Assembly: GCF_963676685.1 (NCBI RefSeq)
Contig: NC_092344.1
Span: 88,814,749 to 88,878,748, forward strand
Source of the DNA: Mytilus edulis
Lineage: Eukaryota > Mollusca > Bivalvia > Mytilida > Mytilidae
DNA: 64,000 bases
Direction of reading: 5' to 3'
The position numbers and the translations under genes are program-made. The number at the start of each line of letters is the position of its first letter. Within the stretch, counting starts at the first letter, position 1. The notes beneath the pieces are model-generated. The model saw only the letters and a list, made by a program, of their open reading frames with translations, searched no databases and was not told the origin of the DNA. Below, piece after piece: positions 45,350 to 59,337 of the stretch.

Positions 45350-46550
45350 TAAATGACCAAACGATCGACGCCATAGTTTTAAAGTTGAAAAGTAAAATGT
45401 TAACAAATTTCCCATAATTTGTTTCATGTTAAGCTACAAATCTATTACTTTTTCTTCCATTGTGTTGGTTAGTTGTTGAAATTCTCAAGGCATTTAAGGT
45501 TTGAACACCCATTATAATCTGTTATGTAGAAGGTTTGTTTATTTTTGATGTCTCATTTAAAGCATTATTTATAAAGGCGTTTTAATTACATAATATTGAT
45601 TGTAAACTTTAAATAATAAAAAGAAATAGAAAATATATAACGGATGTATAATTACTTGGGAAGCTTTAGTATCAAAAGGGACATTAAAAGAATAGCTTTA
45701 CTCCTCTAGGATCAACCGTGCTTGGTGGTGTTGAAATTTAAGTTTCTAAATAATAAAGATTGATGAACGGATAATTAAAATAAATGTTTGTTATAAATCA
45801 TCCGAGCACTGAATATTGAGCAAGGATACTCCTGGAGACTTACATTCTCCAAAACCAACGGTCTAATCTATATAAAAACGAGAAACACGTATAAACTACA
45901 TAAACAAAGGACAACCACTGTACATCAGATTCCTGTTGTACAGTGTTGTATGTTATATATCAAAACTCGGCGAATGATATATTTAGTTATCAGCAGTGGT
46001 ATCTACACAGTGCTCTTAGATACATATAACACAATAAATTCGGTGCTTCTTTTGAGAGAATGAATGCTACTTTAAATATATCTTTGCGTTATAGTATTTC
46101 AAGGAAGTATTCTTTTTACGAAAAATAAATATAATATAGTACCTACGTTTATATCTATTTAATCGTCCAACCTTCAACTTTATCTTAACCTCTTATCTTA
46201 TCTTCATTCGACGACATATTTATATTAGCATTATGATATAGGAAAGCGTTAAAATGGCCAGTTTTGAAAAAGAATAACAATTCAAAATTCAAACACTTGA
46301 TTTAATACTTGATATTCCATTTTCTAGTTCGTGAACAAAACAATGCCATTGTTGATAAACACAATTTTAATAACTTTACAATAAACGCTCTATATGTTAT
46401 TAAACTAGAATAAAAACAATCTTATCTGCAATGTTTATTTTCCTTCTTGGTCAAGAAATTAGAAATTTCAATTTAGTTATAAATCCGACATGCCCAAATG
46501 GCACTTCTTTTTAAAAGCATCCTTCGTAAAAATTTAGCAGAATTTGTACA
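45350..46550. other. No gene seen upstream of RENBP
   Basis: AT-rich sequence. The RENBP promoter and first non-coding exon should lie somewhere to the right of 43266, but nothing here could be assigned. Confidence 0.4.
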
Positions 46551-46554
46551 AAGG

Positions 46555-46910
46555 AAAGACAACAGATACTAAAGAGACATGCAAACTCATAATTGGAAAT
46601 TAAACTGACAACGCAATGCAAAAATACGAAAAAGACAAACAACAGTATACAACCACAACATAGAAAACTTAAGACTGAGCAAATCGAACCTATTAAAAAC
46701 CGGGGATAATCTCAAGTCCTTCTCAACATGAAGCACCTGTGGTATTACTCATGAAAAAAACAAACCCAGGTGATGTCCCAGTATGGGAAAAGAAGGACGG
46801 GATTGTGTTTACAACGATAGGAACATATATATCGTCAACTGTGAAACAAATATTCCATAACAGTCGAACAGCTCGTTATGGTGTCCGTAAAATTTTCAAA
46901 TGAAATAACT
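46555..46910 (-). repeat. Inverted copy of the 34500/36780 repeat family
   Basis: 'AAGAGACATGCAAACTCATA', 'GAAAAAGACAAACAACAGTA' and 'CATGAAGCACCTGTGGTATT' match the inverse of 36780-37020. The part from 46680 on also resembles 49500-49750, 51535-51770 and 59200-59340. Confidence 0.65.
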
Positions 46911-47979
46911 TTGGACTCTCCGGTTTAATAGCTTCCATGTGAAATAATGCTAGGAAACACAAGCCATTAAATATCGTATTAACTGGAAAACACAGTGGCT
47001 GCCATAATGTAACAACATAGAAATAGAAAGTTTACAGTTGGGAAGCTGAATCCTTCTCTTAATTGTAAAATTTATTTCTCATCCGACATTGTCAATTTTA
47101 GACGTAATTCAAGATATGAGGCAGACTTAACTTATCTGATGTCTCTTTTATTTCAAGGATGATGAGATACATCCGATCAACGTAGTCACCAAACTTCGAA
47201 TTTTTCAACTTTCTTCTTTATATGCATGACAAATTAAAAAACATCTGCAGGGGTCGGTGGTTCAACTTGTCGTTAGTGCTAACGCGTCGTTAAAATTTCT
47301 TAATCATTCGATTAAATTTATAAACAAAAAAGGACCAACATAGATATATTTGTGATAGGCACAAATCACTCTGTTTAAAAAAAACTCAAAACAGGAACAT
47401 TTCTTGAAACCTGAAAAATCTAGACGGTAATTTGTATTTATTCACAACATATATGTTATGTTTGGTGGGCATATTTTTATATAAACAGTCAGTATTCCTA
47501 TAAAAACGAATTCCGCTTCTCTTCTTGACGATATGTGATTTTTTCAAAATAGGCAGATTACATAAAGAGGGGATAAGGAGTACTTCCTTTATTTACGACT
47601 AGAAATAGAGTGTGGGGTTTTGATAAATAATTCCGAACTAAATAAAGACAACAGTAGTACACCGCTGTTTAAAAGTCATAAATCGATTGAGAGAAAACAA
47701 ATCCGGATTACAAACTACAACAACGTATTCAATTTTTCAATTATAAAATTTCAATTCGCACTTAAGGAGATGTTCTTGCACATAAAATATTACAGAGGTT
47801 ATGTAACTTTCTCGTCATAATTTCATTGACAGAGATCCCTCACAAGGCAACACTATGAATGTAAAAGTTGAAGTCACCTAGTCGATAGTTTTACAACACC
47901 AAATCTTCTTTGGCCGTTTTATTAATTAATTCTTTAAACTTTTACATTTGTTTTGGAGTAGGGTGTAAAACAGGGCATG

Positions 47980-50900
47980 AAATTGACCGATCTGTATATT
48001 ATTGTGTCCTTTAATTGGATACATCCGATAACATTTGAATTATTGTGAATACATTTTCAACCTTCAAGAACACTTCAGGTTGAAGCAGTCATATACTAAC
48101 ATTCATCAAGCAGTCATTAGAATTGATGAACGAAAGCTCCGACAAGATATTGTTGACCAATAACAGGCGATTTAGATCTTTATTAGTCCGAGATGTACAT
48201 CCTTAATTATAACGGACTTTTTAAGACTCCATGTGGTCGTGGAAGTCCAAAAAAGGTCGTGGGACGTCAGAGTTATCTTGGATTAGACACAGGCAGATGT
48301 CTCTGAATTTGTTTACCTTTATGACTTGTATACTCTAATATGATTTGTGTTATATAAGAGCATATTGGTAAACAAACTTCAGAGCCAAATGTCTGTGCAT
48401 TGGTCTATTGCTGTCGCTCAATCGTTTTTTCTCCTGACCTTGTTTTTTTTAAAATAAATTATCTGTCTAATTAACGTACACCCCACGCCTCCCTGAAACC
48501 CCATGCCTTTGCATTCAAATTTAATCTAATCAAACATAGATATCCTATCATGAGACACATATTGTATGTTTGATATACTTTTATATAATAAAGTAAATAC
48601 TTGTTTGAATTTTACACCTTTACTGATATGGAAGTTTAAGCACGATTAGCAGGCCAAAGTCACATATAACAAAGTAGAACGTTAACATTCGTTTAGTCAT
48701 GAATAGAAATAATTATATGGGATTACACATGGTATTGTGTCCACTTGGCAAAAGTTGGCAGTAATATGAATACGACGATTATCGTTCTTGTGTCCATTGA
48801 TTAACAATCAGAACCCGTTTCATACATATTTCCCCCCTCCACCAATACATGAAATTACCTGCGTTTTACGCGTCATTTAAAGACGAAACACACGTATGGC
48901 ATAAATCATTTTAAGCTAGGTAGGTATCGATGATGAGTTTATTTATTTTAAAACTACATTTGTGTTCATAAAGTTTCAACTGTTATGTCATAACGTGAAA
49001 ACTAAGTTTATTTTTAAATCTAGAAATTTAAAGACTAATTTAAATCAAAGGGCCCGATATTGGAAAATTTTAATATAGAAAAGAAAACAGACATACAAAG
49101 AAAAAATAATGTAGTTCTTCACATTTATTTGTGTTTAAAACGAAACGAGGAGGTCTGAAAAAAATTTAAAATCTTGAATATCGTATATAAGTCATAGTTA
49201 AGTATTTAAAGAATAATCCTCACTCGGTTAGTATATCTGGAAATTTTCACTTGTCCTTTATTGAATCCAAAATCTAGTCTACGATTTGAGTTTTTACTAT
49301 AATGTAGCATGTTTATCTATCGTCATCAAAATTCATAATAGCTAATAAAATTAGTGTATATGGGTAACTAATTCTTTATAAAAGAGGGGCGAAAGATACC
49401 AGAGGGACAGTCAAACTCTTAGATCGAAAATAAACTGACAACTGCATTGTTGAAAAGGAAACAGAAAAATAATAGTACACAACACACAACATAGACAACT
49501 AAAGACTAAGCAACACAAACCCCATAAAAAACTGTGGGTACTCTTAGGTGCTGAGATACAGATCCTGCTCCACATGTGGCACCCGTCGTTTTGCTCATGT
49601 TATTACAAATCTGGTAAATAGAATTAATTCGGTCAGTCACATTTGCAAAAAGGGAAGGGGATTGTAGAAGCGACATAAGGAACATATCTGATATCATATG
49701 TGAAACGGTAATTCCATAACAGTCAATCAACTCCATATAAATGAATACAGTAACATTCATTTTTGTTGGAAAATTGTTAAAAATGTGAATTTTTCACTTA
49801 TATTGAGAAATGCAATAACTATATTTTGTATATGGTTTCTGGCAAGGTCTACATGCCCGTCAAACAGAATTCACCTGACTTCCACATCAACATCAAAAAA
49901 TTGCGTGGTTAAGTCCAAATCTCAGATACTACTAGTATTAGCTATTAACTATATTTCTTTTATGGAATAATTGTAATGTTTAGATGTCTGACTAGCAAGT
50001 ATCCTCTGACCTTGACATACTTTTTTTTATGTTTAATTGGTCAATCTATTTATTATCTAGTGTGGCATATATGTTTGAAACACTAAGCAATATGTCAACT
50101 ATATTTGATGTATAGAAGGATTATAACGTGTATACGTCCGTGTTAGACGATTTATCGGCCCTTTACCATATTTTCATGTTTCATTGGTCAATAATAAGTT
50201 TTCCTGTTTTCGTCTGTTTATCAGATACTTTAATAATAGGCCAACAGTATTAGGTGTATGGAATTAATGGAAGGTGTACATGTTGTCTGTTAATGTTAAT
50301 CTGACCTTGAACTAATTTTCATAGTTAATTAGTCAACAATGTCAAGTTTTAATGGTTTTTTCTTCTTCAGATACCAAAAGCAATAGGGGAAATATATTTC
50401 GTGAATGGTATGATTGTAAGATGAACATGTATGTTTGGCAGAGTACATCTGAACTTGACCTCATTTAAAATTAGCGTTGATAGTGTTAATTGTATTTGAA
50501 ATTTATATAGATACAGGAAGATGTGGTATGAGTGCCAATGATACAACTCTCCATCCAAATAACAATGTATAAAAGTAAACCATTATAAGTCAATGTACAG
50601 CCTTCAACACGGAGCATTGGCTCACACTGAACAACAAGCTATAAAAGGCCCCAAAACTACTATCTATTTAACGTTTCTGTAACATGCGTTAAAAATATCG
50701 ATTATCAACTGAAAGAATTTCAAATCTACAGAAAGAACAAACTGATGTAAATTGAACTTGTAAAATTTTCATACATCGATAAAATTCATTTTTTGAGATG
50801 ATTGTTGCCGAAATCAGTATTGCCATTAGAATCCATATATTTCAGCGAAGATATGAAAACAATTTCCACAGCAATCAATTAATTTAGAATAAGAAAACAT

Positions 50901-51370
50901 AAGACCACTTTCGATTTCATCCGTCACCGGGTAAACACGTCAATTATGCTCGCCTTTATGACGTCATTTACCAGATAGAGGGGATCGTCTGTATCCCTGC
51001 ACTATCAACGTTCATCATCTTAGAGATTGTCATTGTGCAGGATAAACCAGAAATAATGTTTGTTTTGTAAGTACTTAATCACACTTCGCTAATGACAGCA
51101 GTGCTGATTGTTTCCTATGAGAATTTAATTTGCCGACTAATTTGTGCAATATAACATTATAATTTTCCAACCTCTCGCTCAACATTGGAATGGAAGTGAC
51201 GATGCCACTGAACGCACGAATAACGTTCACTAAAACCAGAGATTTTGACAGAAATGCATCGAACTCGAAAGTTGTCTACTAAATATGCAAAACGTGTAAC
51301 TCGAATTACACCGATAAACGTTATCGGATTTATAAAAACAAATCATATTTCTTATAAGTGGATTTTATTT
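47980..51370. repeat. Segmental duplication, unit B copy 1
   Basis: Collinear with 54295-57370 over about 3 kb. Matching landmarks in order include the 'GGACGTCAGAG..ATCTTGGA' block (48262/54553), 'ATAACAAAGT(A/G)GAAC' (48668/54847), 'AAGTTTATTTTTA(A/G)ATC' (49003/55110), 'TTTTGTATATGG' (49825/55533), reversed satellite copies, 'TAGAATCCATATAT' (50828/56797) and 'TCGAATTACACCG' (51300/57288). Identity is about 70-80 percent by eye, with indels. Confidence 0.75.
49980..50480 (-). repeat. Inverted copies of the 165-1015 satellite
   Basis: Inverse of the satellite core appears as 'CTGACCTTGACATACTTTTT', 'TTTACCATATTTTCATGTTT' and 'CTGACCTTGAACTAATTTTC', each followed by 'attggtcaat' or a variant. 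About three to four monomers. Confidence 0.75.
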
Positions 51371-51808
51371 TTGTTTACCGTGAAAAGTATGCATAATTAG
51401 AAAATCTAATGCCTACCCATGTTAAAACAACAATAAAGTATAGCTGGCATCAATTATTTCTTACATTACACTAGACCGCACGCTCTTTGCATATAGTTTG
51501 AAGAAAGTTTGTGAAAACAAATGGCTACAGAAAAAACTGAAGACTGATCAACATGAACCTAATAAGAAACTAGGGTTGATCTAAGGTGTTCTAGAAGGGT
51601 GACTGTTATCTCGGTAAATACACATTAGGTGATGTCACAATCGAGGAAAGGATAACGGGTTGTGGTAACAAACCGTGATCATATTTGACACAGATATTTT
51701 AGAACGATCAGACAAAACACACAATCAAATCAGATGAACATTTGGGAAAACTAGAAGTAAAACAGATAATAGCATTACAATAGCCAATGCGAATAGCCGC
51801 TCTTGTAG

Positions 51809-52800
51809 ATGGAATATGCATTAAAAATGCGCATCGAACTACATTCAACAGACTTGGTATGGTTTACGAATGATCAAGAAAATTGGTCAAAAGCGGAAGA
51901 GAATTACAACAAATCTATAATTGTGTACAGTGACTATAACTGGTGTGCTTATTCCTTACTTTGCCAGCTTGATTTAGACAAACATAAAAACCACTTTAAA
52001 TATGACAGAGAAATGTTTGGAAGTTTAAAAGAATTAAAGAAAGCCAAAGTTTGCAAATACATGAGAGAATGGAAGGGGTCAATCAGATATCTTCATATTG
52101 TTCTCTGTAGCCACGAGAGTGACAGGCACCATGAATTATAAGCAATTTTGGCATACTACTTGTACCATAGCTAAATATTTTGAGGGTGCAGTTCATGTAA
52201 TGAAAAAAGCCATTGCTATAGAGCATAAAAATCAAATGATCCATTAAATTTCAGTCTTAAATATTTATTGGAAAAGATTAGAGCTAACTTCAAAAAATCC
52301 AAAGGGACAAATTTGAAAAAAATGAAAAAGTAAAATCACAAAAAAAACTGAATTCCCAGCAAAATTCAAAACGGAAAGTCCATCATCTAATGGCAAAATC
52401 AAATGATAAAACACATCAAACGAATGGACAACAACTGTCATAATCCTCACTTGGTACAGGCATTTTCAAATGTAGAAAATGGTGGATTGAACCTGGTTCT
52501 ATAGCGCTTAACATCTCACTTGTATGACAGTCGCATCAAATTCCATTATATTTACACGGATGCCTGAACAAAACAGACGTTGGTAAAATAGTCAAAATAT
52601 AGTCAAAATATGGGTACAGCAGTCATCGCTGTGTCACAATCTCAAAACAAACAAATATTTAACAAAAAAGCACAAAAAGCATATATCAAATGTAAAAAGA
52701 ACACATGCATTGCTTCGCGTGTTTCAAGATTTAGAAGAGGAATGCTGTTTTTTTTAAGAAGCATACAGAAAGCATAAGCAGAAGATCAAGTACCGTAAGT
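51809..52800 (+). pseudogene. TPR-protein pseudogene, left copy of the cluster
   Basis: The frame 51809-52141 reads 'YNWCAYSLLCQLDLDKHKNH' and 'VCKYMREWKGSIRYLHIVLC' 'SHESDRHHEL', closely matching the right copy at 61679, but about 40 residues between these two parts are missing. A stop (TAA) follows 'HHEL'; similarity continues in the same and other frames ('FEGAVHVMKKAIAIEHKNQ', 'ANFKKSKGTN'). The rest of the match ('FQDLEEECC' and the codons for Tyr-Arg-Lys-His) resumes only at 52720, after a repeat copy inserted at about 52335-52690. No TIR part was found downstream. It is clearly dead. Confidence 0.75.
52335..52690 (+). repeat. Copy of the 24290 repeat family, inserted in the TPR pseudogene
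   Basis: 'CATCAAACGAATGGACAACA', 'CACTTGTATGACAGTCGCAT' and 'GTACAGCAGTCATCGCTGTG' match 24330-24550. It separates two parts of the TPR pseudogene that are continuous at 62290-62420. Confidence 0.75.
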
Positions 52801-53529
52801 TTTGCTTTCATATGTGTGTAATCCAACTGTTTTGTTAATTAAATGTATAAAACAAATAACAAATAACCTCGCTTCATAATCTATTTTTTGTTTACTTTAA
52901 GGCCTTTTTCTTCATTTTTAACATTAAAATTGACACTGTTTAAAAGACTAAAATATGTGCTTAAAGAAATACCTGAAGTTTGTGATTTTTCATATCATAG
53001 TAGGTGTGTTTTAATTACAAAGTATCAGATAAAGGCCGAATTAAATGCAAATTTATTCTTTTTTAATAAGTGCCTCTACCCCTTGAGTCGCATAATCTTT
53101 CACCCCGAGCTATACATTATATTTTAATGAAAAGGAAATATTCTTTATAAAGCACAAAGGTGTCAGTATTCACCTCAGAAACTTACAAAACCTTTGAATA
53201 GACTTATTAAGAAGGGATATAATTACAATACTGTTGTCAAGTCATTAAAGATTGCATATTTTGGCGTTAATATTGAGTCACTGATAAGGTCTTTGCATTG
53301 GAACTAAACACATTTATTCTAAAAACAGTTGTTGGCATGACACGGGTTATGTTCTTCTCATATATGTTATGATGGTATGATACTAAACCCCTAACGGGAA
53401 GGATTGTGCCTGATGTTCATATGATGAAATCATAATCTTTCAGTCAGTTAAATTGAAGTCTGGAGCTATCATGTCAGTTAACTGCTAGTAGTCTGTTGTT
53501 ATTTATGTATTATTGTCATTTTGTTTATT

Positions 53530-53945
53530 TTCTTTGGTTACATCTTCTGACATCAGACTCGGACTTCTCTTGTACTGAATTTTAATGTGCGTATTGTTAT
53601 GCGTTTACTTTTCTACATTGGTTAGAAGTATAGGGGGAGGGTTGAGATCTCACAAACATGTTTAACCCCGCCGCATTTTTGCGGCTGTCCCAAGTCAGGA
53701 GCCTCTGGCCTTTGTTAGTCTTGTATTATTTTAATTTTAGTTTCTTGTGTACAATTTGGAAATTAGTATGGCGTTCATTATCACTGGACTAGTATATATT
53801 TGTTTAAGGGCCAGCCGAAGGACGCCTCCGGGTGAGGGAATTTCTCGCTGCATTGAAGACCTGTTGGTGACCCTCTGCTTTTGTTTTTTATTTGGTCGGG
53901 TTGTTGTCTCTTTGACACATTCCCCATTTCCATTCTCAATTTTAT
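53530..53945 (+). repeat. Mussel-type SINE-like repeat, copy 2
   Basis: Plus-strand copy of the family at 6550-6965, ending 'TTTGACACATTCCCCATTTC' and 'cattctcaatttta'. Open frames inside it are not genes. Confidence 0.75.
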
Positions 53946-54294
53946 TTAAACCAATATTTTTTTACTAAGAAGCTGGCATTTGGTTAAATTCCATCATAGA
54001 ATTCATTTCTATATAGATTATACTGTACAAAATCCACAAAAGTAGTATTTTATCAAGAAACTTGCATAAAAGGCCTCAAAATTTGTAATTCGTTTAACTA
54101 GGGAGAGGTGTTTGAGAAAACAGACCACTCAAAACGTCTTTTTCTGCATACAATGTATGAAAAATCCAGGTTTTCTAGCTTATATAATTAGTTTATGTAG
54201 CCACCACCGAATTGTAATCTCTATCTCACAATCATAATCTGCAAATTTGGTTGCAGGCGAGCCAAAAACCAAAACTGTTCCTTGTGTAAAAAAA

Positions 54295-57200
54295 GAATGA
54301 AACTGACCGATATGTATTTGTTTTATCAATTGGATGTATGCTATCAATAGTCATCACCCTGTGAATTACATATACATATATATTCAACTTTAAACGGCCC
54401 TTAATTTTAATGTTGTAAAAGATTTTTTCAAGCAATCATTATAACTGATGAACAAAGGCTCTTATTACATGTTATTGGTCCACAACAGATTATTTATACC
54501 TTTACCAGCCCGTGATAAACTGATATATTACGGTCTTTTTATGGAGGTCTTCGGACGTCAGAGCAATCTTGGACAAGAGATTCCTTAGTAACTTAGTTAC
54601 TGGTGTTTTGTTGGGGCTATATGGTATTCTTGTTTTCTTGTCTTACCTGAACTCACTGCTTCATTTAAGTACATCATAATACTCCCTTTTATTAAAATAC
54701 AATCTTAGCTAATAAAGTTGTCTTTTTTTATATAAGTATGTTCGATTTGTTTGATACGATGTAGTTTAGACTTGTACGCATTGAAATTATTGCCATTATG
54801 CAAAGATACATAGAACTAAATGCACCTTTGTCAAAGCAAACTTCGCATAACAAAGTGGAACATTACCATAAAATCACATGGGACTATTGTTTCCATTCGT
54901 CAAAAGTTTAAAGTAACATTATGTCATATAAACACTACGATTATCAGACCCCGTTTCATCAATACATTTTTTCCTTTACAATACATGAAATTAATAACTT
55001 GCATTTGAGTCTTTTACAAAAGTGTAAGGCAGGTATATATGGAGAGATTATTTGCTAACTACAATTGTGTTTACATAGTTTCATTTATTATGTCATAATG
55101 TATAACAAAAGTTTATTTTTAGATCGAAAAGTTTCTAAAGACTAATTTTAACTATAAAGGGCTCGATATGGGGAACAAAAGAAAAGAAAAAAAGAAAATA
55201 CTGTAACAACATGTACAAAGAGAAGAAAAAAAAATTCTTGACAATTATTTTGCTTTTAAAAATAAACGAGCAGGTAAGAAAAAATAAAAATCTTGAATAT
55301 CGAATATAAGTCATAGTATCATTATTTACATCCTTACGCATATGACTATCTCTGGAAATTTCAATCTGTCCATTATTGATTGCAAGTTTTAGTCTACAAT
55401 TTGTGTTTTCACTATATCGGAAGATTTTTGTAAGCGATTATGACTCTGAGTATCATGTTCATGGTTAAGCGGATAAAAAAAAATTTGTAATGTGAATTTC
55501 TCATTTATGATAAGTAATAGGACAACTACATTTTGTATATGGGTTCCTTGCAAGTTCTAAATATCCATCAAACTTAGTTCATCTGATCTCGACTTCATTT
55601 CAAGTTATAGGTCAACGTTTGATGTGGAACAACTGTAATGTGTAGGTTTCTGACTAGCATGTAGCAACTTTTCATAGTTCAATGGTCAATGTTATTATTT
55701 TTCTGATTTGGTATATTTTTCAGTTACTATATATATAAGCCATTTATAACATATGTTTGGTGTAGGAAATGATTGCAGCGTGTATATATGTCCGTCTGCA
55801 TGGATTCATTTGCATTGGCCTTATTTTTATGATCATTGGTCATTGTTAAGTTTCATGGTTTTGTCTGACAGGGTTCATCTGACCTTGACCGTATTTTCAT
55901 GGTAAATTTGTCCTTTTCCAATTTTTGTAATTAGGTCTTTTCTTGGATGATCATAAGCAACTGCGTAAGTATAATTGATATATTGTATGTTTGTAAGGTG
56001 TACATGTCTGTCTGTCAGAGTTCATCTGACCTTGAGTTCGTTAATAATAAACATTGATAATGTTAATTATATTTGAAATTCATAGAAAAACTTTTTACAC
56101 TGTCAACATGAATTAATTAATGATAAGTAAAGCAGGCGAACCATTTCAGAGTTCCAATTTTAGTGTTTTGCGAGCTGATAAAAATAAAATATTTAAATGT
56201 TTTGAAATTAATCTCAATGATGTTCGCTTAACGTGTTTTAGAATTTTTGGTCAGATTTTCAAAACCCTCTGGTTTTATCCATTTGTATGCCTTAAAAAAA
56301 ATCTGCCCATTGACCCACATTTTTCTTTTTATAAATCTTTTACATGTATAATTATAAGCCATCTGTAAAAGTCTTATAAAATCTTTGTTGATTTTTAAAA
56401 GTTTTTTGAGAACTTAAACTTTCCATTGGTAAAGCAATCAAAAATCAAGAGAGAATATTTTCCCGTCAGAATTTCAATGCCTATAATATCTCGAAAACAA
56501 GCACATTGACCTATATTTTATTTTTGCTGTATTGAGTCCTTTAGTAATCTCCTATCAATATTTTTTTTATCAATATTGACATAAAATAAAAGTTTACCAC
56601 TTAATTTTTCGCAGAATCTATTTTTAGCTACAAACGAAATGAAACCAAGGAAAAATCCAACTTTGTTATGCCTTTTAAGAATTAACCAAAAGAATATTTT
56701 TTGGAAAAAAGCTTTATGTTACATTACTTGCGATTCATTTTTTTCAACAATAAGATTAATTGTTTGAGATCATTGTTGCTGAAATCAACATTGTCAATAG
56801 AATCCATATATTCCAGTGTATATTTTATAGTAGTAACACCTTATGTAAGATTCCTGGGTTTTGATTGGTTGATACCCAGTGTATTTTTCACCAATTTACT
56901 ATTATCAAATGAATATCGTTCATTTTTTAACGCCGCCAGAGTATATGCAAAAAGGTTATGCCTGTTTTACCCTTTCTGCCGTGGTGTTTGCCAAAAAATA
57001 CTCTATCCGACTGGACGCTTGTAACGTCAAGATCATCAATTAGTTTTGGAACGTTAACATTCGATGTAATTAAACAGATATAACATGTTCTTGAGACGTA
57101 TTAAAATTTGCGAAAAACACCAGTCTTGAGAATGAATTTCGCTCGCTTTACGGCTCGCAAAATATAACATTCTCTCGACTGGTATTTTTCGTAAATACCT

Positions 57201-57370
57201 CTCTTTAACATGATATATCTATTTCAAATTCCTCAGTCATCAATTGTTCTAGAATAAGAAAACAATTAAAAATGCAAAACGTCTGAAATCGAATTACACC
57301 GTAAAAGGTTATTGGAGATTTTTTTTCTTTTTTAAATGAAATTGAATCATCTTTCTAAGATCGGATTTGA
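54295..57370. repeat. Segmental duplication, unit B copy 2
   Basis: Collinear partner of 47980-51370. The offset falls from about 6.3 kb at the left to about 6.0 kb at the right, so indels have accumulated. It includes its own reversed satellite copies (55560-56060). Confidence 0.75.
57108..57197. repeat. Short inverted repeat
   Basis: 'TTGCGAAAAACACCAGTCTT' 'gagaatg' is mirrored by 'cattctc' 'TCGACTGGTATTTTTCGTAA', and an inner palindrome surrounds 'cgctcgctttacggctcgc'. Probably part of a MITE that starts near 56840. Confidence 0.6.
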
Positions 57371-57589
57371 TTTTTTTTTTTTTTAACTTATAGTTGAGAT
57401 AGTTGAGAAGGAGAACAGAACGTGGAACTGCAGTGTTGTCATCCGTGTATTTAACCTGTTATTGAAAAATTCCAAGCAGTTCTGATGTTCCAAAACCCTG
57501 AACAATAAACAAGAGTAATGGAATGTCTTGAAAAGGTATATCATTCATTCGAGCGACATCCAACTGAAATGTGTACACATGGAACATGT

Positions 57590-57850
57590 GGAAATAAACT
57601 CATCATAGATACCAGGACTAAATTTTATGTATACGCGTTTCGTCAATAAAATACATTTGCAGTGACGCTCGAATAAAACATGTTAAAAAGGCCAAATAAA
57701 GTACGAAGTTGAAGAGCATTGGGGACCAAAAAGTCCCAAAAGTTACCAAATACAGCTAAGATAATATATTTCTGAGGTAAAAAAAAACAACCTTAGTACT
57801 CCAAAAATTGAAAGTTTTATAAACGTCGTTAATTATACTAATGTTGAATT
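57590..57850 (+). repeat. Copy of the 36280 repeat family
   Basis: 'AAACTCATCATAGATACCAG', 'AAGTACGAAGTTGAAGAGCA' and 'TTTCTGAGGTAAAAAAAA'. A shorter copy with 'GCGCGTTTCGTCTGCAAACG' is at 58750-58850. Confidence 0.7.
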
Positions 57851-57954
57851 TGTTAGACCCTTGTCGTTTCAATGTGATTCGTTTGTATTATAGGGTCACA
57901 AACCTTAAACTGCTTATCTCACAGAATGTTAACGAAATATATAAAAATGAGATG

Positions 57955-58080
57955 TAGTATAATTGCCAATGAGACAACTCTTTACAAGAAACAAAATGAC
58001 ACCGACATTAACAACTATAGTTCATCGCACGGCCTTCCACAATTAGAAAAGGCATCATTAACAGTCAGATAAAAACATGA
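57955..58080 (+). repeat. SINE-like repeat, copy of the 12340 family
   Basis: 'GCCAATGAGACAACTCTTTA' followed by 'aatgacac..acattaacaactatag' and 'CACGGCCTTC', matching 12360-12440. Confidence 0.6.
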
Positions 58081-59337
58081 TCATGTGCAATGCCAATACG
58101 CAGGTATTAACAGATTGTAGATCTATGAATGTGCATAATATGTATTCAACAATAATATCTAGTTTGCTTTTAAATTACTGATAACAAAAACAGTTGTAAT
58201 TACAATAAAAGCAATATTCTAAGGTCAAATTACAGTGTTGAATTGGTAACCTTTAACACTAAGTTTATTTAAAGTTTATTTTAAGGATCAAAAAGTTTAC
58301 GGGGATCGTCTCTTAATTTCGCGGCAGGTTAAACAACATCTACAGTAAAAATGTTAACATACTAATGACTATGAGGCTAAGGCCCAACAAAATGGGAGAA
58401 AAAAATATAGTATGTAATTAGGCAAAATGAGCATATAGTACATACAGTATGTAAGTAAGTAATCTGGATTTTAATGGAGCTTAATAATAGATATGAATAA
58501 AATTGTTTAGGGTAGTAGTGAACCAGTAAATAGACTTATGTTGTTTTGCCTCAAATCGGTATCACAAAAACCTAGATAAATGAACCGTGAAATCCAGATA
58601 AAAGTTCAGTTTAATCCCTGTCAACCATACAAGTATACATTATTTTAGACACTTACTTTGTCGGCTCACCTGATATAATTACTTTTGGAGTTTTGGCTTG
58701 CTTGTTACCTTGAATTATTTGTCTTCTTAATCGATATATAAAAACTGAATATCGGTAAATAAACTCATCATAGATACCAGGATTAAAATTTTATATAAAC
58801 GCCAGACGCGCGTTTCGTCTGCAAACGACTCATCAGTGACGCTCATTGCTTTATGTGTGACCAGAACTCAGTTCACCATCATCTTACAACATATTTTGGT
58901 AGAAATTGTTCTTTAGTCAGTGTTCATCTGACCTTGATCACATTCCATGATTCATTAGTCGAAGTTAAAGTTTTCTATATAGAATTATTGTAATGTAAAC
59001 ATGTCCTCTGACTAAATAATTCAAAGTGTAGCTAACAAGCTGGCGCCATAAAAAAAAAATTGATGCCGATCAACAAAAATCAGATCAAGGGTAAGGTAAA
59101 TCCTGCGGAAATTAAAAAGGCATAAGTCGATCGAGCATAAGTTGCCATTGCCATGGTAAAATAGATAATAAAGAAAGACGAAAAAGTCCTCAAAATACTT
59201 CAGAGAAAAACTCAATACTGGTCAACACGAATCCCACCATTGACCAAGGTTGATCTCAGGTGCTTCGGAGGGGTAAGCAGATCCTTCTTCCATGTAAGCA
59301 GCAATTATATTGATAGGAAACGCTAACTCTGAAACGG

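Noticed and set aside
53747..53968. 73-codon frame as a gene
   Set aside because: It falls inside the SINE-like repeat copy; its C-terminal part is the repeat's conserved 3' end.
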